NCBI GenBank assembly: GCA_030068075.1
Contig: CM057824.1
Span: 126,532,414-126,596,413, forward strand
Direction: 5' to 3'
From: Paguma larvata
Lineage: Eukaryota; Chordata; Mammalia; Carnivora; Viverridae
DNA length: 64,000 nt
Shown here: in pieces, positions 43,601-53,900 of the stretch
How the letters are laid out: each line of letters begins with the position of its first letter
Numbering within the stretch: the stretch's first letter is position 1
The notes under the pieces: generated by a model
The model's input: only the letters and a program-made list of their open reading frames with translations
Database searches by the model: none
Told to the model about the DNA's origin: nothing
Program-made: the position numbers and the translations under genes

Positions 43601-45555
43601 GTTTCATTATATGTAATATGACTGGTGTAATTGTTGTATATATTTTTATACTATGCTATTTTCTATATTCAGTAGACCCAAAGTGTTAAATGTCTGAAAT
43701 ACACATAAAAATTATTTCTTGCTCATTCGATAAGTACTGAGAGGATAATTATATTGGAGAGCATCCCTTCTACACACAGTCATTTAGTTCTCCAGACCAA
43801 CAGAGGCTTTGCCATCTTAAATATGATGTTCAAGGTCGCCCGGGAGGTCATCTACGTTTCATACAGCTCGAAAGGGAAAATAACATGAAGAAAAGCTCTA
43901 AAACAAGATTTTGTGGACCCGCCAGGCCTAAAAGATGTGCACATTGATTCTACTCATATCTCATCACCAACATTTTTCATATGCATTTATAGGGTGATGA
44001 GAAGTGAAGTTTCTTGTTACACATCTACCTTATAGGGACATATCTATACTATGGAAGTAGATAATTTTTTGTTATATAGTTAGCAATCACTTCAACATTC
44101 TATATTTATTTAATTAATTTAATTATTTAGCCAAATCAGTTTGCTCAGAAAAGAAGATGCATAAGCTAGCATTTTGGTAGCCAGCCTAGAAAGGGAAGTA
44201 AGTAGTGTGGGAAGAATCTCAATATCTAGAATGCATATATTGACTTAAGGCTGCTCTTAGGAGTATGAGAACTCTATCCTCAGTTGTGTCAACTCTGTTT
44301 TATCTAGTTTAGATAATAAACCTTCAGTCTTCTCCTGTGGTAGGGGTTTGGGGGTAGTTTACCCATAAAAGTGAGTAGAGGATGAGATGTAAGGATTGAA
44401 CTTCCTTGTCAACATATTCTAACTATTTTCTTAATCCAACCCTTCTCTATTGCCCTGTTCCAAAGTATCTGGTGCTTCTGATTCTAAAACGTTTCTTGGT
44501 ATGGTTTCTGGTTTTATCTACTGCTGGCTTAGGATCTAGTTTTCTTAGGTCTAGGAAGTCAGTCACCTGTTATCCATCTTTCCAAATTTTGTTCTGTTTC
44601 GAAGTTTTGTTTGTTTTCCCACTTTGTTCTCTATGCTACCCCCATAAAGAAAAAACCAGAATACTTTTTTCTGTAGTGTTAGTAAGATGTTGAGATCAAA
44701 TTTGCTATTTTAACCAGTAGTCCATGGGCATAATATTTTATAATAATAAAAAAGTACTTTTTTATCCCTGTAAATCATTTGCCATATTCGTCTATAGTCA
44801 TTCTACCATTAGGGCTCACTGAAAAACGGGTTTATGGTGCCCCCTCATGAGGGAAGAGGATATGATGTAAAAAGAAATCTATCATATGAGAACAAATACT
44901 AATCTTTCTGACCTGGATAAGTGTAGGAAGAAGAAAACAAATGAAAGGACCAAGTGTATGTGTGTGCTCTTGCTCTCCTTTGTCTGGGCTGAAGTTCCAA
45001 GAGAAGTTTTTTATTCAGTATATTACTGGATAAATTTGGTGATGCTGTGGTGGAAGTGTGGGGAGACTTCTGATCACAAGGATTGACTGGGCACAAACTG
45101 AGAAAGTTTTAATCCCATTTGAATGCTCAGTCATGTTAAGATTCATGTCAGAACAACTTGGAGGAGGTTTGGTGTGAACAAGTTACATAAGATCCAGACA
45201 TTTTTATATGCCACGGTAGATAAATTCAACGAGGTGGAGAGGTTCGATTTTCCAACAGAAGCCTGAAGCTAGAACTAAGAGGCTCCACAGTATGGGGATA
45301 TTATGACCATGGAAAAGTGCTGAGATGCATAGACTTCAGCTCTGAGACCTCACGCCATACTCCATCAGGCCCACAGCATCAGCAACGGGACATCAGTGAG
45401 CCCCACACAGAGTCCAGAGATCGGACAAGGCACACATTCGAAGGAGAGACACACTTTCCCATTCCGCAAAATCACAAGATCACTATGTCAGTCTCTTCCC
45501 CATCATTTTGGAGAAGAGGGGCATTTAACTTAAAACGTTCATTTACTCAAAAGAT
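43601..45555. other. Unclassified DNA, partly old repeat
   Basis: No gene is recognised. ATGTTCAAGGTCGCCCGGGAGGTCATC near 43,830 recalls an old LTR-like repeat. The 45,100-45,550 segment is single-copy-like with few features. Open frames (44406-44693, 44886-45086, 45317-45586) show no domain. Confidence 0.3.
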
Positions 45556-45559
45556 AGCA

Positions 45560-46300
45560 TTTACTGGTTTCCTATTGCTACTGTGACAAGTCAACACAAA
45601 TTTAGTGGCTTACAACAGCACAAATGTATTATCTTACAATTCTTGAGATTGGAAGTCCAAAATGGGTGTCACCAGACTAAAATCAAGATATTGGCAGAGC
45701 TGTGTTCCTTTCCTTTCCTTTTCCAGCCTCTAGAGGCTGCCTTTCTTCCTTGTTCCACCTTTAAAGTCTACAGGGTTGTATCTCATCTCTCTGACCTTTC
45801 TTCCGTAGTCACATCTCTAACTTTTTTCCTGTGCTTCTCTCTTCTATTTGGAGGGACTCTTGTGATTACTTTGGGTTTAGGCAGATAATCTAGGACGACG
45901 TCCCTATTTTAAGATCAGCTGATTAGCAACCTTGATTCCACTAGCAACTTTTTCTTAATATTTATTTATTTACATATTTTTAAATGTTTATTTATTTTTG
46001 AGAGAGAGAGAGAGGGAGACAGAACATGAGCGGGGAGGGACAGAAAGAGAGGGAGATACAGAATCCAAAGCAGGCTCCAGGCTCTGGGCTGTCGCCACAG
46101 AGCCCCACACAGGGCTTGAACCCACAAGCCGTGAGATCATGACCTGAGCCCTTCAGATGCTTAACTGACTTAGCCACCCAGGTGTCCCTAATTCCACCAG
46201 CAACTTTAATACCCCTTTGCCACGTAAGGAAACATTCACAGGTTCTGGAGATTAGGTTGTGGACATTTCTGGACGGCCGTCACTCCGTCTACCACTGGAG
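45560..46300 (-). mobile_element. Old LTR-like repeat split by a SINE
   Basis: The plus strand shows TTTCCTATTGCTACTGTGACAAGTCAACACAAATTTAGTGGCTTACAACAGC at the left, TTACAATTCTTGAGATTGGAAGTCC, AGGCAGATAATCTAGGACGACG before the SINE, and GTAAGGAAACATTCACAGGTTCTGGAGATTAGG after it. The order matches a common mammalian repeat of MaLR-like type in minus orientation. The two halves join cleanly across the SINE and its target duplication. Confidence 0.6.
45952..46190 (-). mobile_element. Felid CAN-SINE inside the LTR-like repeat
   Basis: TTTTAAATGTTTATTTATTTTTGAGAGAG on the left, TTAACTGACTTAGCCACCCAGGTGTCCC on the right. ATTCCACTAGCAACTTT (45935-45951) and ATTCCACCAGCAACTTT (46191-46207) match at 16 of 17. 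Confidence 0.96.
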
Positions 46301-46545
46301 AAATAACTCAAGAGATCACTAAAACCATGAAAGAATGAGATAAGTTGATGAATTTAATTTCTCCTTCCCACCCCCAGTTAACTGATGGGATGGACAAATG
46401 AGAAGCCATGTTTCCTTTACCGATGTCTATCGGACATCAGTCTTATAGAGTGAATAAATTTTTTATTTTACTGAATATAGATTATGAGATAAGTTGGATA
46501 ACTTTCTTATTAAACATAGATTTAGCAACCATTGCTTAATCTAAT

Positions 46546-46583
46546 TCATGATTATAAATCATGATTATAAATTCATGATTTAT
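46546..46583. repeat. Tandem 13-mer and 11-bp inverted repeat
   Basis: TCATGATTATAAA is repeated at 46546-46558 and 46559-46571. ATAAATCATGA (46554-46564) and TCATGATTTAT (46573-46583) are perfect complements around an 8-nt loop, an AT-rich potential hairpin. Confidence 0.85.
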
Positions 46584-48569
46584 GTCATGACTTGAGTAGG
46601 ACATTTCTCTCTTAATCATCCTGGATGTTAAAAGCAATTTTTATTTAGATGAAAATCATTACCCAAAGACTATGAGATAATTCTAAATGCCTGGTGACAG
46701 CTTCTTAGATGAAAGGTTCTCATTTTTCTTTTCAAGTTTTCTGCTATTCTTTCTCTATAGAATAACAAATAATAGGAATTCTAGAGCATGATGTTAACAG
46801 TTGGTAAAACCCATGGCTGTTTTTCTAATAGAATATTTCTCTTTAGGTGATTAATCTGCTTCAAGAAGTTCTGTTCCATTGGGTATTTAGATGTCATGAT
46901 TTATTATGTTCTTTTATCCATGAAGTACACCTTTAATAAAAAATCCTAATTAAAACAACTGGGAACTTTGCAAAAGAAACAAGTTTTAAAAACTGAGGTA
47001 TTAAGTATTTTATTCCACAAGGGATGCACGGCTAACCTTTTCTGAGGTCACTATAAATGAGATCAATCACAAAACTAAAAAGTATCCTTTGGAAACAGAC
47101 TCCTGCACCGGGTAATCCAAAAATGGCACCTTTAGAAATCCTGTGATTCTCATATCTTATAAAGACGATCATTATTAAAGAATTCACGAATTGCTTTTTT
47201 GGAATCCAAATTACTGATGCTGAAATTTTAAGCAGTGAATTTCTGGGGATAAAAGCAGCCAGATATTTAGTTATCACGATGACTAACTGCATCTTGTTTT
47301 GTCATCAGGATCCCTGTCATGTGTAGACAGAGACATAAACAGTGGTTGCTTGATGTTGATTATACTATGAATAATTTCCACACTTATTAAAATGGTTTAA
47401 GGTTTTGTTTTTTTTTAAAGAATGAGTCACATCAAGAAACTGACAAGTTGCCTTTTAATTTATTATTTTTGCATCTCTCTCCAAGTTGGCTCTACATATA
47501 GAACGCATTGTATTATTTTTAAAGTTAATGTGATTGGCTGCTATTTTACATTCTTACAGCCAATTTATGCTGACTTGGCTCTTTTGATGAGATCATTGTG
47601 ATTATAAGTCTAAGGTTGTGCTTTTGATCTTTATGAAGAAGTTTTCTTACTTCCATCCTGGGAACACAGATGGCACTCATATTCTCCATACACTTATTTT
47701 ATAAATGCATGTCTTTGATCTTATGAGAAGACACCATTAATTCCTTATCTTTGATAAAGCTAACCAATTAAGAAAATCCTAACAGCAGATCATAACTGTA
47801 TTTTTAATAAAATATCATAGCATGATGAGTAGAAATATACTAACGAGTTACTAATTTTCATTGAGTTTCATGTCTAAAATTAATGGTTTAAATTTCTAAG
47901 ATATATTGTAGGTCTAAGTTCTCTAGTAAAATGATTTCAAATAAAATTTCATTGCAAAACTATTTTGGTATGAGTAGTATATTAAAACCTCACAAAAGCA
48001 TTTTGTATTTAGGGTATGAGAAGAACAGCAAATCCTAATACTAAAAGACTATGAAAATGCAATGTCGTTTTCCAATATATCTAATAATTCAAACTATGAC
48101 ATAATGTTATAAGTGGGAAGTGGGAAGCTTAACTTTCCAGGCTTAATGTATTACGGTACATTATGTGTATCAAATTATGTATAAAAGTTACCGAAAGCCT
48201 CTTTTATTTTTAGTGTTCATTGTTTACAAATCCCTGTTTGTTTAAGGAGTTCAGGTATACCATCCACTAATCTAATTATAAAATTGCTATATTCATCAAA
48301 ATACTGTGTATAATGGTGAATTCCTAAGTATATTTTATGTTAGTGGAGTCTAAACATATGTGAGTTTATTAACAATAAAGTTGATAGAGTTTATCCTGTT
48401 TTGTTTTTTATTTAGCAAAATGGGCCACTAGCAATTAGGTATTATCTTTTTGATTTTCTCAGGCTTTTTTTGCACAATGCCAGATCAAAGAATTGAGATG
48501 ACTGGGTAGAAAAGTTGTGTGTTCTTACAGAAAAAGAGACGAGCCATGGTTGTATATGTGTGTATTTAC

Positions 48570-48640
48570 GTGTGTGTGTGTGTGTACGCCCGCGCGTATG
48601 TGTGCATGTTTGAGAGAGAGAAAGAGAGATGAGGTCTACA
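48570..48640. repeat. GT-rich and GA-rich microsatellite
   Basis: (GT)n at about 48570-48585 continues through TACGCCCGCGCGTATGTGTGCATG into GAGAGAGAGAAAGAGAGATG. The CGCGCG core is unusual for the AT-rich context and favours alternating purine-pyrimidine (Z-DNA-prone) structure. Confidence 0.8.
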
Positions 48641-50163
48641 TATCTTAATTTGATTTCCAGTAAAATTTTTTTGTGATTTACTTGAAGATTTAGAAAAACT
48701 GGACTTTGATAGAAAAACCATCAGCAAGGTGAGGCAAGCAGCTTCTTAGGGTTTTCTGGAATCACCTAGGAAAGAAGCATTTTACATTATACACCAACTA
48801 ACTGATCGACATCTTTGATTTCTGGTGTTTTGATTTCAATGTATGTAGCAGTTCAGGAAGAAGAATGTAATATTTTCTTATACTATTTGTTTTTTCTGCT
48901 TTTATAATGACTCTTGTGATCTCTTACTAGTCTAGTTTGGATTCTGCCTCACCTATCCTTCCTACCAAAACTTGACTTTTAGAAAGTCTAGATAGAAGAA
49001 CTGTGCTTTTTAAAAATTTTATAGCATACAAAATCAATTTGAATATATTTTATAATACAAATCTTACAAATATTAATAAAAAGGACTATAAAATATAAAT
49101 TGATAAAAATAACATTGGGATTCTTTCTCCCTAATATGGGTGAACTATGTATTATGTGCTTGTATCTATATATGGATATACTATTTCTTCTAATGTGCTT
49201 ACTATAATGATGAATTCCATTCGTGATTAGAGAATCATGAGCTAAAAGTAAAAATATACCCTGTGAACATCGGTAAACATTGGTGAAATTCCACCTTAGG
49301 AAATAACCAATGCTTAAAGCTTAACATTCCGATTTGGAGCTAGAAATATATAAATTATAAAATGAGAAAGTTCAGAGCTGCTGAGCACATCCCATTTTGA
49401 TGGTATTCTAAGTACCCATAAAAGAAAATGCAATTTTATTTACCTGCAAAGACGGAAGCCAGAAATCTCCATTTCAAAATGCTTATTTCCTTACAGTGTG
49501 GCTGAATGGCCGTGAACAATGCAAGTCGGTTTTACTTTCTAAGTTTATTATACTTACACACATTTTCGTAAGTTGTCTATCCAGATCCTTTATTACACAA
49601 TGAGGTAACCCCCCAAAGAAACCCCAAGTATCTTCTCTTCCTTGTCATCGTATGCTGCCATTCTTCCCCTAGAAATTAATATACTCTGTATGCTGGCTCC
49701 TGTCTTTTCATCTCTTGCTGCAGAATCAGCGGTCATAACAGCTATTCTGTTCATGAATATGTAAATACAACATGCATAAAATAAAAAAAAAATAGCGGGC
49801 GGTTCCCACTGCAGACTGTTCTCAACTCTGTTTAACAAATACACAAAAAGCAAAGATTTACTTTTTCCACCATTTTGAGTCAGTGTTGTAAGGAATGCTA
49901 TAATTATGTAACACGGAAATACATAAATGAGACATGCAGATGCTCATGATAGTTGGAATTCTAATAAATCGGCATCTATGCACGGCTATGGCGATGCATA
50001 CAGATTCACTTATTACTTCCCTCAGATGCCTGGTGATAAAGCGGAAATGCCTTAGGTCCTCAGTAATCTGTAATTTGCTGACTAGGTTCCACTTCCATCC
50101 CTCACCCCAATATATGACTAAAACAATGTTTAAATTATGCATGTATACATCTAGGTATATTTG

Positions 50164-50195
50164 CACACACACACACACACATATATGCACACACA
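50164..50195. repeat. Short CA microsatellite
   Basis: (CA)8 at about 50164-50180, followed by TATATGCACACACA. Confidence 0.9.
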
Positions 50196-50526
50196 TTTTT
50201 GTTTTCTTTTGAAGGGAAGAAATGATGACTATATCCGCTCTTGTATTCTGGATGAAGCGTTAAGCTCTGGGAAGAAAATAATTGGGGGATTTTATTATTG
50301 AAATAAGCAAGCATGTTCATGCATAGTTTTACGGCACGCATGCCTATGCGCCGCTCCGTGCAAACAGTGCTATTGCAGCCTGTGTGCGGTAATTAGGTTG
50401 ATGTAATTACGGTGAAATAAAGGCAGCCTCGCTGATAATTTCACAGTGAATATTAAAGACATATGTGCCTTCCAGTGTACAATAAATGAACCTGAACTGC
50501 TGTCAGGGGCTAGGAGGACAGTGTGG

Positions 50527-50636
50527 CCAATGCACCTATTGTGTCCCTGCTGCAGAAAGGAGCCTGCCGATTGGCCACTGTCTGCAGCACATAGCACTGG
50601 CTGGTTATAAAGGACTTGTCTAGGGGAGAGCCTGTA
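50527..50636 (+). promoter_or_regulatory. Putative core promoter (CCAAT, CCAAT, TATA)
   Basis: CCAAT lies at 50527-50531, an inverted CCAAT (GATTGG) at 50569-50574 and a TATA box in the context GGTTATAAAGG (TATAAAG at 50606-50612). The spacing of about 35-80 bp between CCAAT boxes and TATA box is usual for vertebrate polymerase II promoters and would place a start near 50,636 on the plus strand. A good donor-like site, GCGG/GTAAGG, follows at 50,705/50,706. Everything is inferred from motifs. The opposite-strand 147-codon frame (50370-50813) overlaps it and is probably chance. Confidence 0.4.
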
Positions 50637-50705
50637 GGTACTCCATTGTCTGGTAAAGTTCATATGACTGCATTCTTTTTTGCAAGGGGGGTGGAGGGAG
50701 AGCGG
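50636..50705 (+). other. Hypothetical first exon
   Basis: This is the segment between the expected start (about 24-30 bp after the TATA box) and the donor-like GTAAGG at 50706. It has no ATG-initiated frame of note before the donor, so it would be 5' untranslated. Listed only as the partner of the exon-like block at 51,203. Confidence 0.25.
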
Positions 50706-51202
50706 GTAAGGAGGGGGTGTCAGCTCAACTGTAAAAGCTGCCCGGATTTTTTCTTTCTCTCTCTCTGCCTCTCCATAGATCGCTTCTGTTTCATGCCCTG
50801 TCTCATTTCGCATAGCTAAAAAAATAATGCTAATTAAGATCCCTTGTCTTAACCTGAAAATAATGACTCGGATATAATTAGAAATCTGGCGAGAGTTTAA
50901 AATTCTGGTAGGGGACCAAAAACATCAGTTACGGTGCTTAGGAGGGAAATGAAGAATTATTTTTCTGTAATCAAGGTAAACATGGCAGAGGGGGGTTCCC
51001 CTCTATCTTTTTTAACCAATTTTAACCAATGGTGTTCTACAGCAGATGAGAGGATACTGTATTTCAAAAACTATTTTAGCCGTCAAATTGAAAGGACACA
51101 AATCAGTAGCAATAGAAGCCTTCTTAATCCTCCTTAGGATGCAATTCAGATGAAAGAACTGCTTTTTTTTTTTTATTTTCTTTTTGTATGTGTGTGTTAT
51201 AG
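50706..51202 (+). other. Hypothetical intron, AT-rich, with doubled TTTTAACCAA
   Basis: Between donor-like GTAAGG and acceptor-like ...TGTGTTATAG. It contains a TAATTAAG word near 50,831, ATAATTAGAAATC near 50,874, a direct repeat TTTTAACCAA at 51010-51019 and 51020-51029, and a long T-rich tract at 51,162-51,187 before the acceptor. No retroposon is seen. Confidence 0.25.
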
Positions 51203-51476
51203 ATGGATCTGAGAACGCTGTCTGGGCTTGGTGCCAAGCGCTGGTATTTCACAGCAGCGACCGCCTCACAGACGAGCTGTGGGAAGCAGGAGGGAGACTC
51301 TCTCTTAGGGTGGAGACACAGCTGGGCTGAACAAGATTTGCTTCAAACGACAACAAGAGAGACAGAAAGTATCTGGTTCAACCGCTGCCCAAGCAGGCAG
51401 GCACCAGAAGAGCTAGCAGCCAATCCGGCCATGCTCGAAGCCAGCTCTGCAGCTCAGCCAATCAGTGACATCACTG
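51203..51476 (+). CDS. Exon-like block with open frame, unidentified (partial, tentative)
   Basis: The block is bounded on the left by a T-rich pyrimidine tract and TTATAG, and on the right by CACTG/GTGAGA. It is open in one frame from an ATG at its very first base through the donor (91 codons; the frame continues to a stop after 51,505). The product starts MDLRTLSGLGAKRW and has no domain I recognise, no signal peptide and no membrane segment. It has about nine CpG, far more than the surrounding DNA, and contains GCTTGGTGCCAAGC-like near-palindrome (51226-51239), two CCAAT (51420-51424, 51458-51462) and TGACATCA (51466-51473). Alternatives are a non-coding RNA exon, a promoter with CCAAT and CRE-like boxes, or chance. 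Confidence 0.3.
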
Positions 51477-53519
51477 GTGAGAAACTCATTTACATCATGC
51501 AGTAATGAACTTTGTTTAACATAGCCTCCCCTCTTTCCTGTTACCCCCCTCCCCATATTAGATCCTTCCATTAATTATTCTGGTGGCGTAATTTAAGCCT
51601 CTATGCAAAAATGTGGCTACATTCTCTCCGATAGCTTTTACCTTCCCCTCCCACCCCACCCACTGGTGTCTGCTGTCACTGAAAGTGATTCTGGGTACAA
51701 TTCTGTTTTGTTTTGACCTTGCGAAATTATCGTCTCTTGCTTTAAAAAAAAATCTTAGAAAGAAATTAAATCTTTGTTTATTTTATCTGACTGTACTCCC
51801 CCCCTTAGGAATAGCATGCTGTTTGCAAGTTGGGATTCAGAATTGTACAAGGTACTAGAGTATAAGGGAGTGCATTGCCACAGAACTTGCAATTTTTCCA
51901 AGCAATCTGCATCTTAGAGCTTCCTTTAATGTTTTCAGATTTTGTGCTGCTGTGGCCATTTTACATACAGTGTTTTATCCACAAAGCACTTAAGTGCATC
52001 TGTCACATGGAGGAAAGTTCACTCTGGTTATATTTCATTCTTCACTGCGCTCAGCCAACATGTCATTTTATTAATGAATAGAACTGAGGTCATTTCTGGA
52101 CAAATCTCTCTCTTCCCATCCCAGCACAATGCACCTGATTTGCATCCATTTACGAGAAAAACCGAATACAAGAACCAGCTTGAAAAGAAGTTAAGGGACC
52201 GGCTTCCATATCATTTTAGAATATGCCGCAGCATTTTGCTTTTTAGAATGCGTAATATTTAACATCTGCCTTGGTGTTTCTATAAAATGCCTGATCTCTG
52301 TTCCCAGTGTAGTACCTTTAGCTAATGTATTGGTTTGTTATAGAACTAAAATAGACCAAAGGCAGCAATAGTCAGGAATGAGTTCATTTGTCAGCAGAGA
52401 ACCTCTGGAAACATAATTTTGTCTCGTACGGTACATTTTGTATTTGGTGTGTCAGAGATAAACTTATTTGTTTTATAGATAAGTTAAAAGGGCTGGGACA
52501 TGTGGCATGTGAAGATATTCGGGTTGCTTTAGCGAATCCCAAAGAGCGGAAACTGGGTCACACTTAAATGTGATTTCTCTTGAGCCATATCTTTATTGCA
52601 TATTGGCATTAAGGGGATGCAGTTTTCTGGCAGAGGAGGTGAAGTTGCATTGTCTTTTTTTAAAAACGAATATTTTGAATATAATTATTCAAAGACATGG
52701 AATTTTTAAAACATCGACGAGGGTTTCCTAACGGTGCATGATTCGTTTAAGAAGCTTAAAGAGTACAACGATAGGCATAGACACTTTTTAAAGCATATGA
52801 AGGATTTAGGCGCTAAACCACAGCCCTTTTAATTCATGAGGCATTCCATCATCCCATCATCAGTATTCAGGGAGCGACTGTCCTGAATCAGTCATGAGCC
52901 CCCCTGCTGCAGATCCTGTAATTTGAATCATGTGTAATAATATATTATCCTACTGGGGGCCTTCTTTCAGTAGGAGAATGGTTTATACATTCTGCTATAA
53001 GAGAACTTTGGCTCCTCGCCGACTCACAGCCATTACTCACATAGGCAATCACGATCATCTTCCTTAAGGAATAACATCTGCACGACCTCCTGAGCCAAAA
53101 ATCTGCATCCTCCCCCACATTCTGAATTACGATTTTCTTGGAACGGGGAACACTTGACAAGACTGAAGTAGAAAAATGGAAGGTTTAGAGGAATGGATCA
53201 CAGTTTTATTGAGCATGCTGTGTGGCAAAAGCACAAGCTTCCATTCCTTTGAAATGATGGAGGATGGTGGGGAAAGGGGGCCCAAGATAGACCTAGATGC
53301 GTTCGTTCAAGTTTTACACACAAGCTGAAATGTAATGTGTTTTAGAAAGACATGGCTGCCTCCGTGTTTTTCTCTGGACATCCTAGCAAGGTCCTGCAAA
53401 GGGTGTGGTAATGCGGAGGGATAAATGGAGGGCAATGATGGTTGTGAAAACAGAGAACCCTTGCCTCACCTTGGGAGGGAAGCAATGGGATATAGCAGGA
53501 ACCATCTGACCCAGGAGTT
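51477..53519. other. Repeat-poor DNA with a second candidate conserved element
   Basis: No SINE or LINE is recognised. An octamer ATTTGCAT-type word (TGATTTGCATCC) lies near 52,137. The 52,850-53,160 part (CATCATCAGTATTCAGGGAGCGACTG; TGTAATTTGAATCATGTGTAATAATATATTATCC) is single-copy-like and could be a conserved element. Open frames at 51613-52262 have no recognised features. Confidence 0.35.
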
Positions 53520-53630
53520 AAAAGATTCAAGGACTGGGTGGCTTTGATTGTCTCTCATTCTGACTTTGATCAGTTCACATAATTTCTGTTTTTCCTTATC
53601 TGTAAAGATTAAATATACTGCCAGCACAGA
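53520..53630 (+). mobile_element. Possible MIR remnant
   Basis: ACTTTGATCAGTTCACATAATTTCTGTTTTTCCTTATCTGTAAAGATTAAATATACTGCC has MIR core character (CTCAGTTTCCTCATCTGTAAAATGG in the consensus), but it is short and diverged. Confidence 0.4.
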
Positions 53631-53679
53631 GATAGTCCCTGTGTGTAGAATACTCCCCTTTTCTTTTTTAAATATTTGA

Positions 53680-53900
53680 AATTCTTCTTTGCTTCAAGGA
53701 CCAGATTAAGTATTCCTTCTTCTGTAAAATCTTCTCAGATCATCATGGCCAGAATCTCTCACTTTTCCATCTTTCTCTTTGCGTCTCCATTATTGTAACT
53801 GTAGCAGTCAACGCTGCTGTAGGGCCACATGTGTGTATATCTTTGCCACTAGACTGAAAGCCCCTTGGGGACAGAGACTACATTGAATTCGCCCTCCACC
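53680..53900 (+). mobile_element. L2 LINE 3' end
   Basis: CAAGGACCAGATTAAGTATTCCTTCTTCTGTAAAATCTTCTCAGATC and TTTGCCACTAGACTGAAAGCCCCTTGGGGACAGAGACTAC follow the L2 3' end (CTAGACTGTAAGCTCCTTGAGGGCAGGGAC type). Ancient, non-coding here. Confidence 0.7.

Larger units (their letters stand above)
46301..49779. other. Repeat-poor, mostly single-copy AT-rich DNA
   Basis: No gene is recognised, and unlike the flanks there is no clear SINE, LINE or LTR. It begins the longest SINE-free stretch of the window. A small inverted repeat lies at 46,554-46,583 and a GT-rich tract near 48,570. Minus-strand frames at 47032-47292 and 49593-49853 lack recognised domains. Confidence 0.45.
49780..50640. promoter_or_regulatory. 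Candidate conserved regulatory element
   Basis: Single-copy sequence without retroposons that has the word content of vertebrate developmental enhancers: TAATTA twice (50390-50395 and 50404-50409, about 14 bp apart), AATAATTGGGGG near 50,278, ATTATTGAAATAAGC, GATAATTTCACAGTGAATATTAAAG near 50,435, and scattered CpG (GCCGCTCCGTG, GTGCGGTAATTAGG). Conservation itself cannot be tested here. A (CA)8 tract at 50164-50180 interrupts it. The element runs into the promoter-like cluster below. Confidence 0.4.

Noticed and set aside
44836..44851. CTCF-type motif on the minus strand
   Set aside because: TCATGAGGGGGCAC matches only 11 of 14 core positions and lacks the CCAC/CCAG half, so it was not listed.
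50370..50813. 147-codon minus-strand open frame as a protein gene
   Set aside because: No recognisable domain, low-complexity N-terminus derived from a GA/TC-rich stretch, and overlap with promoter-like motifs on the other strand. Kept only as a low-interest finding.
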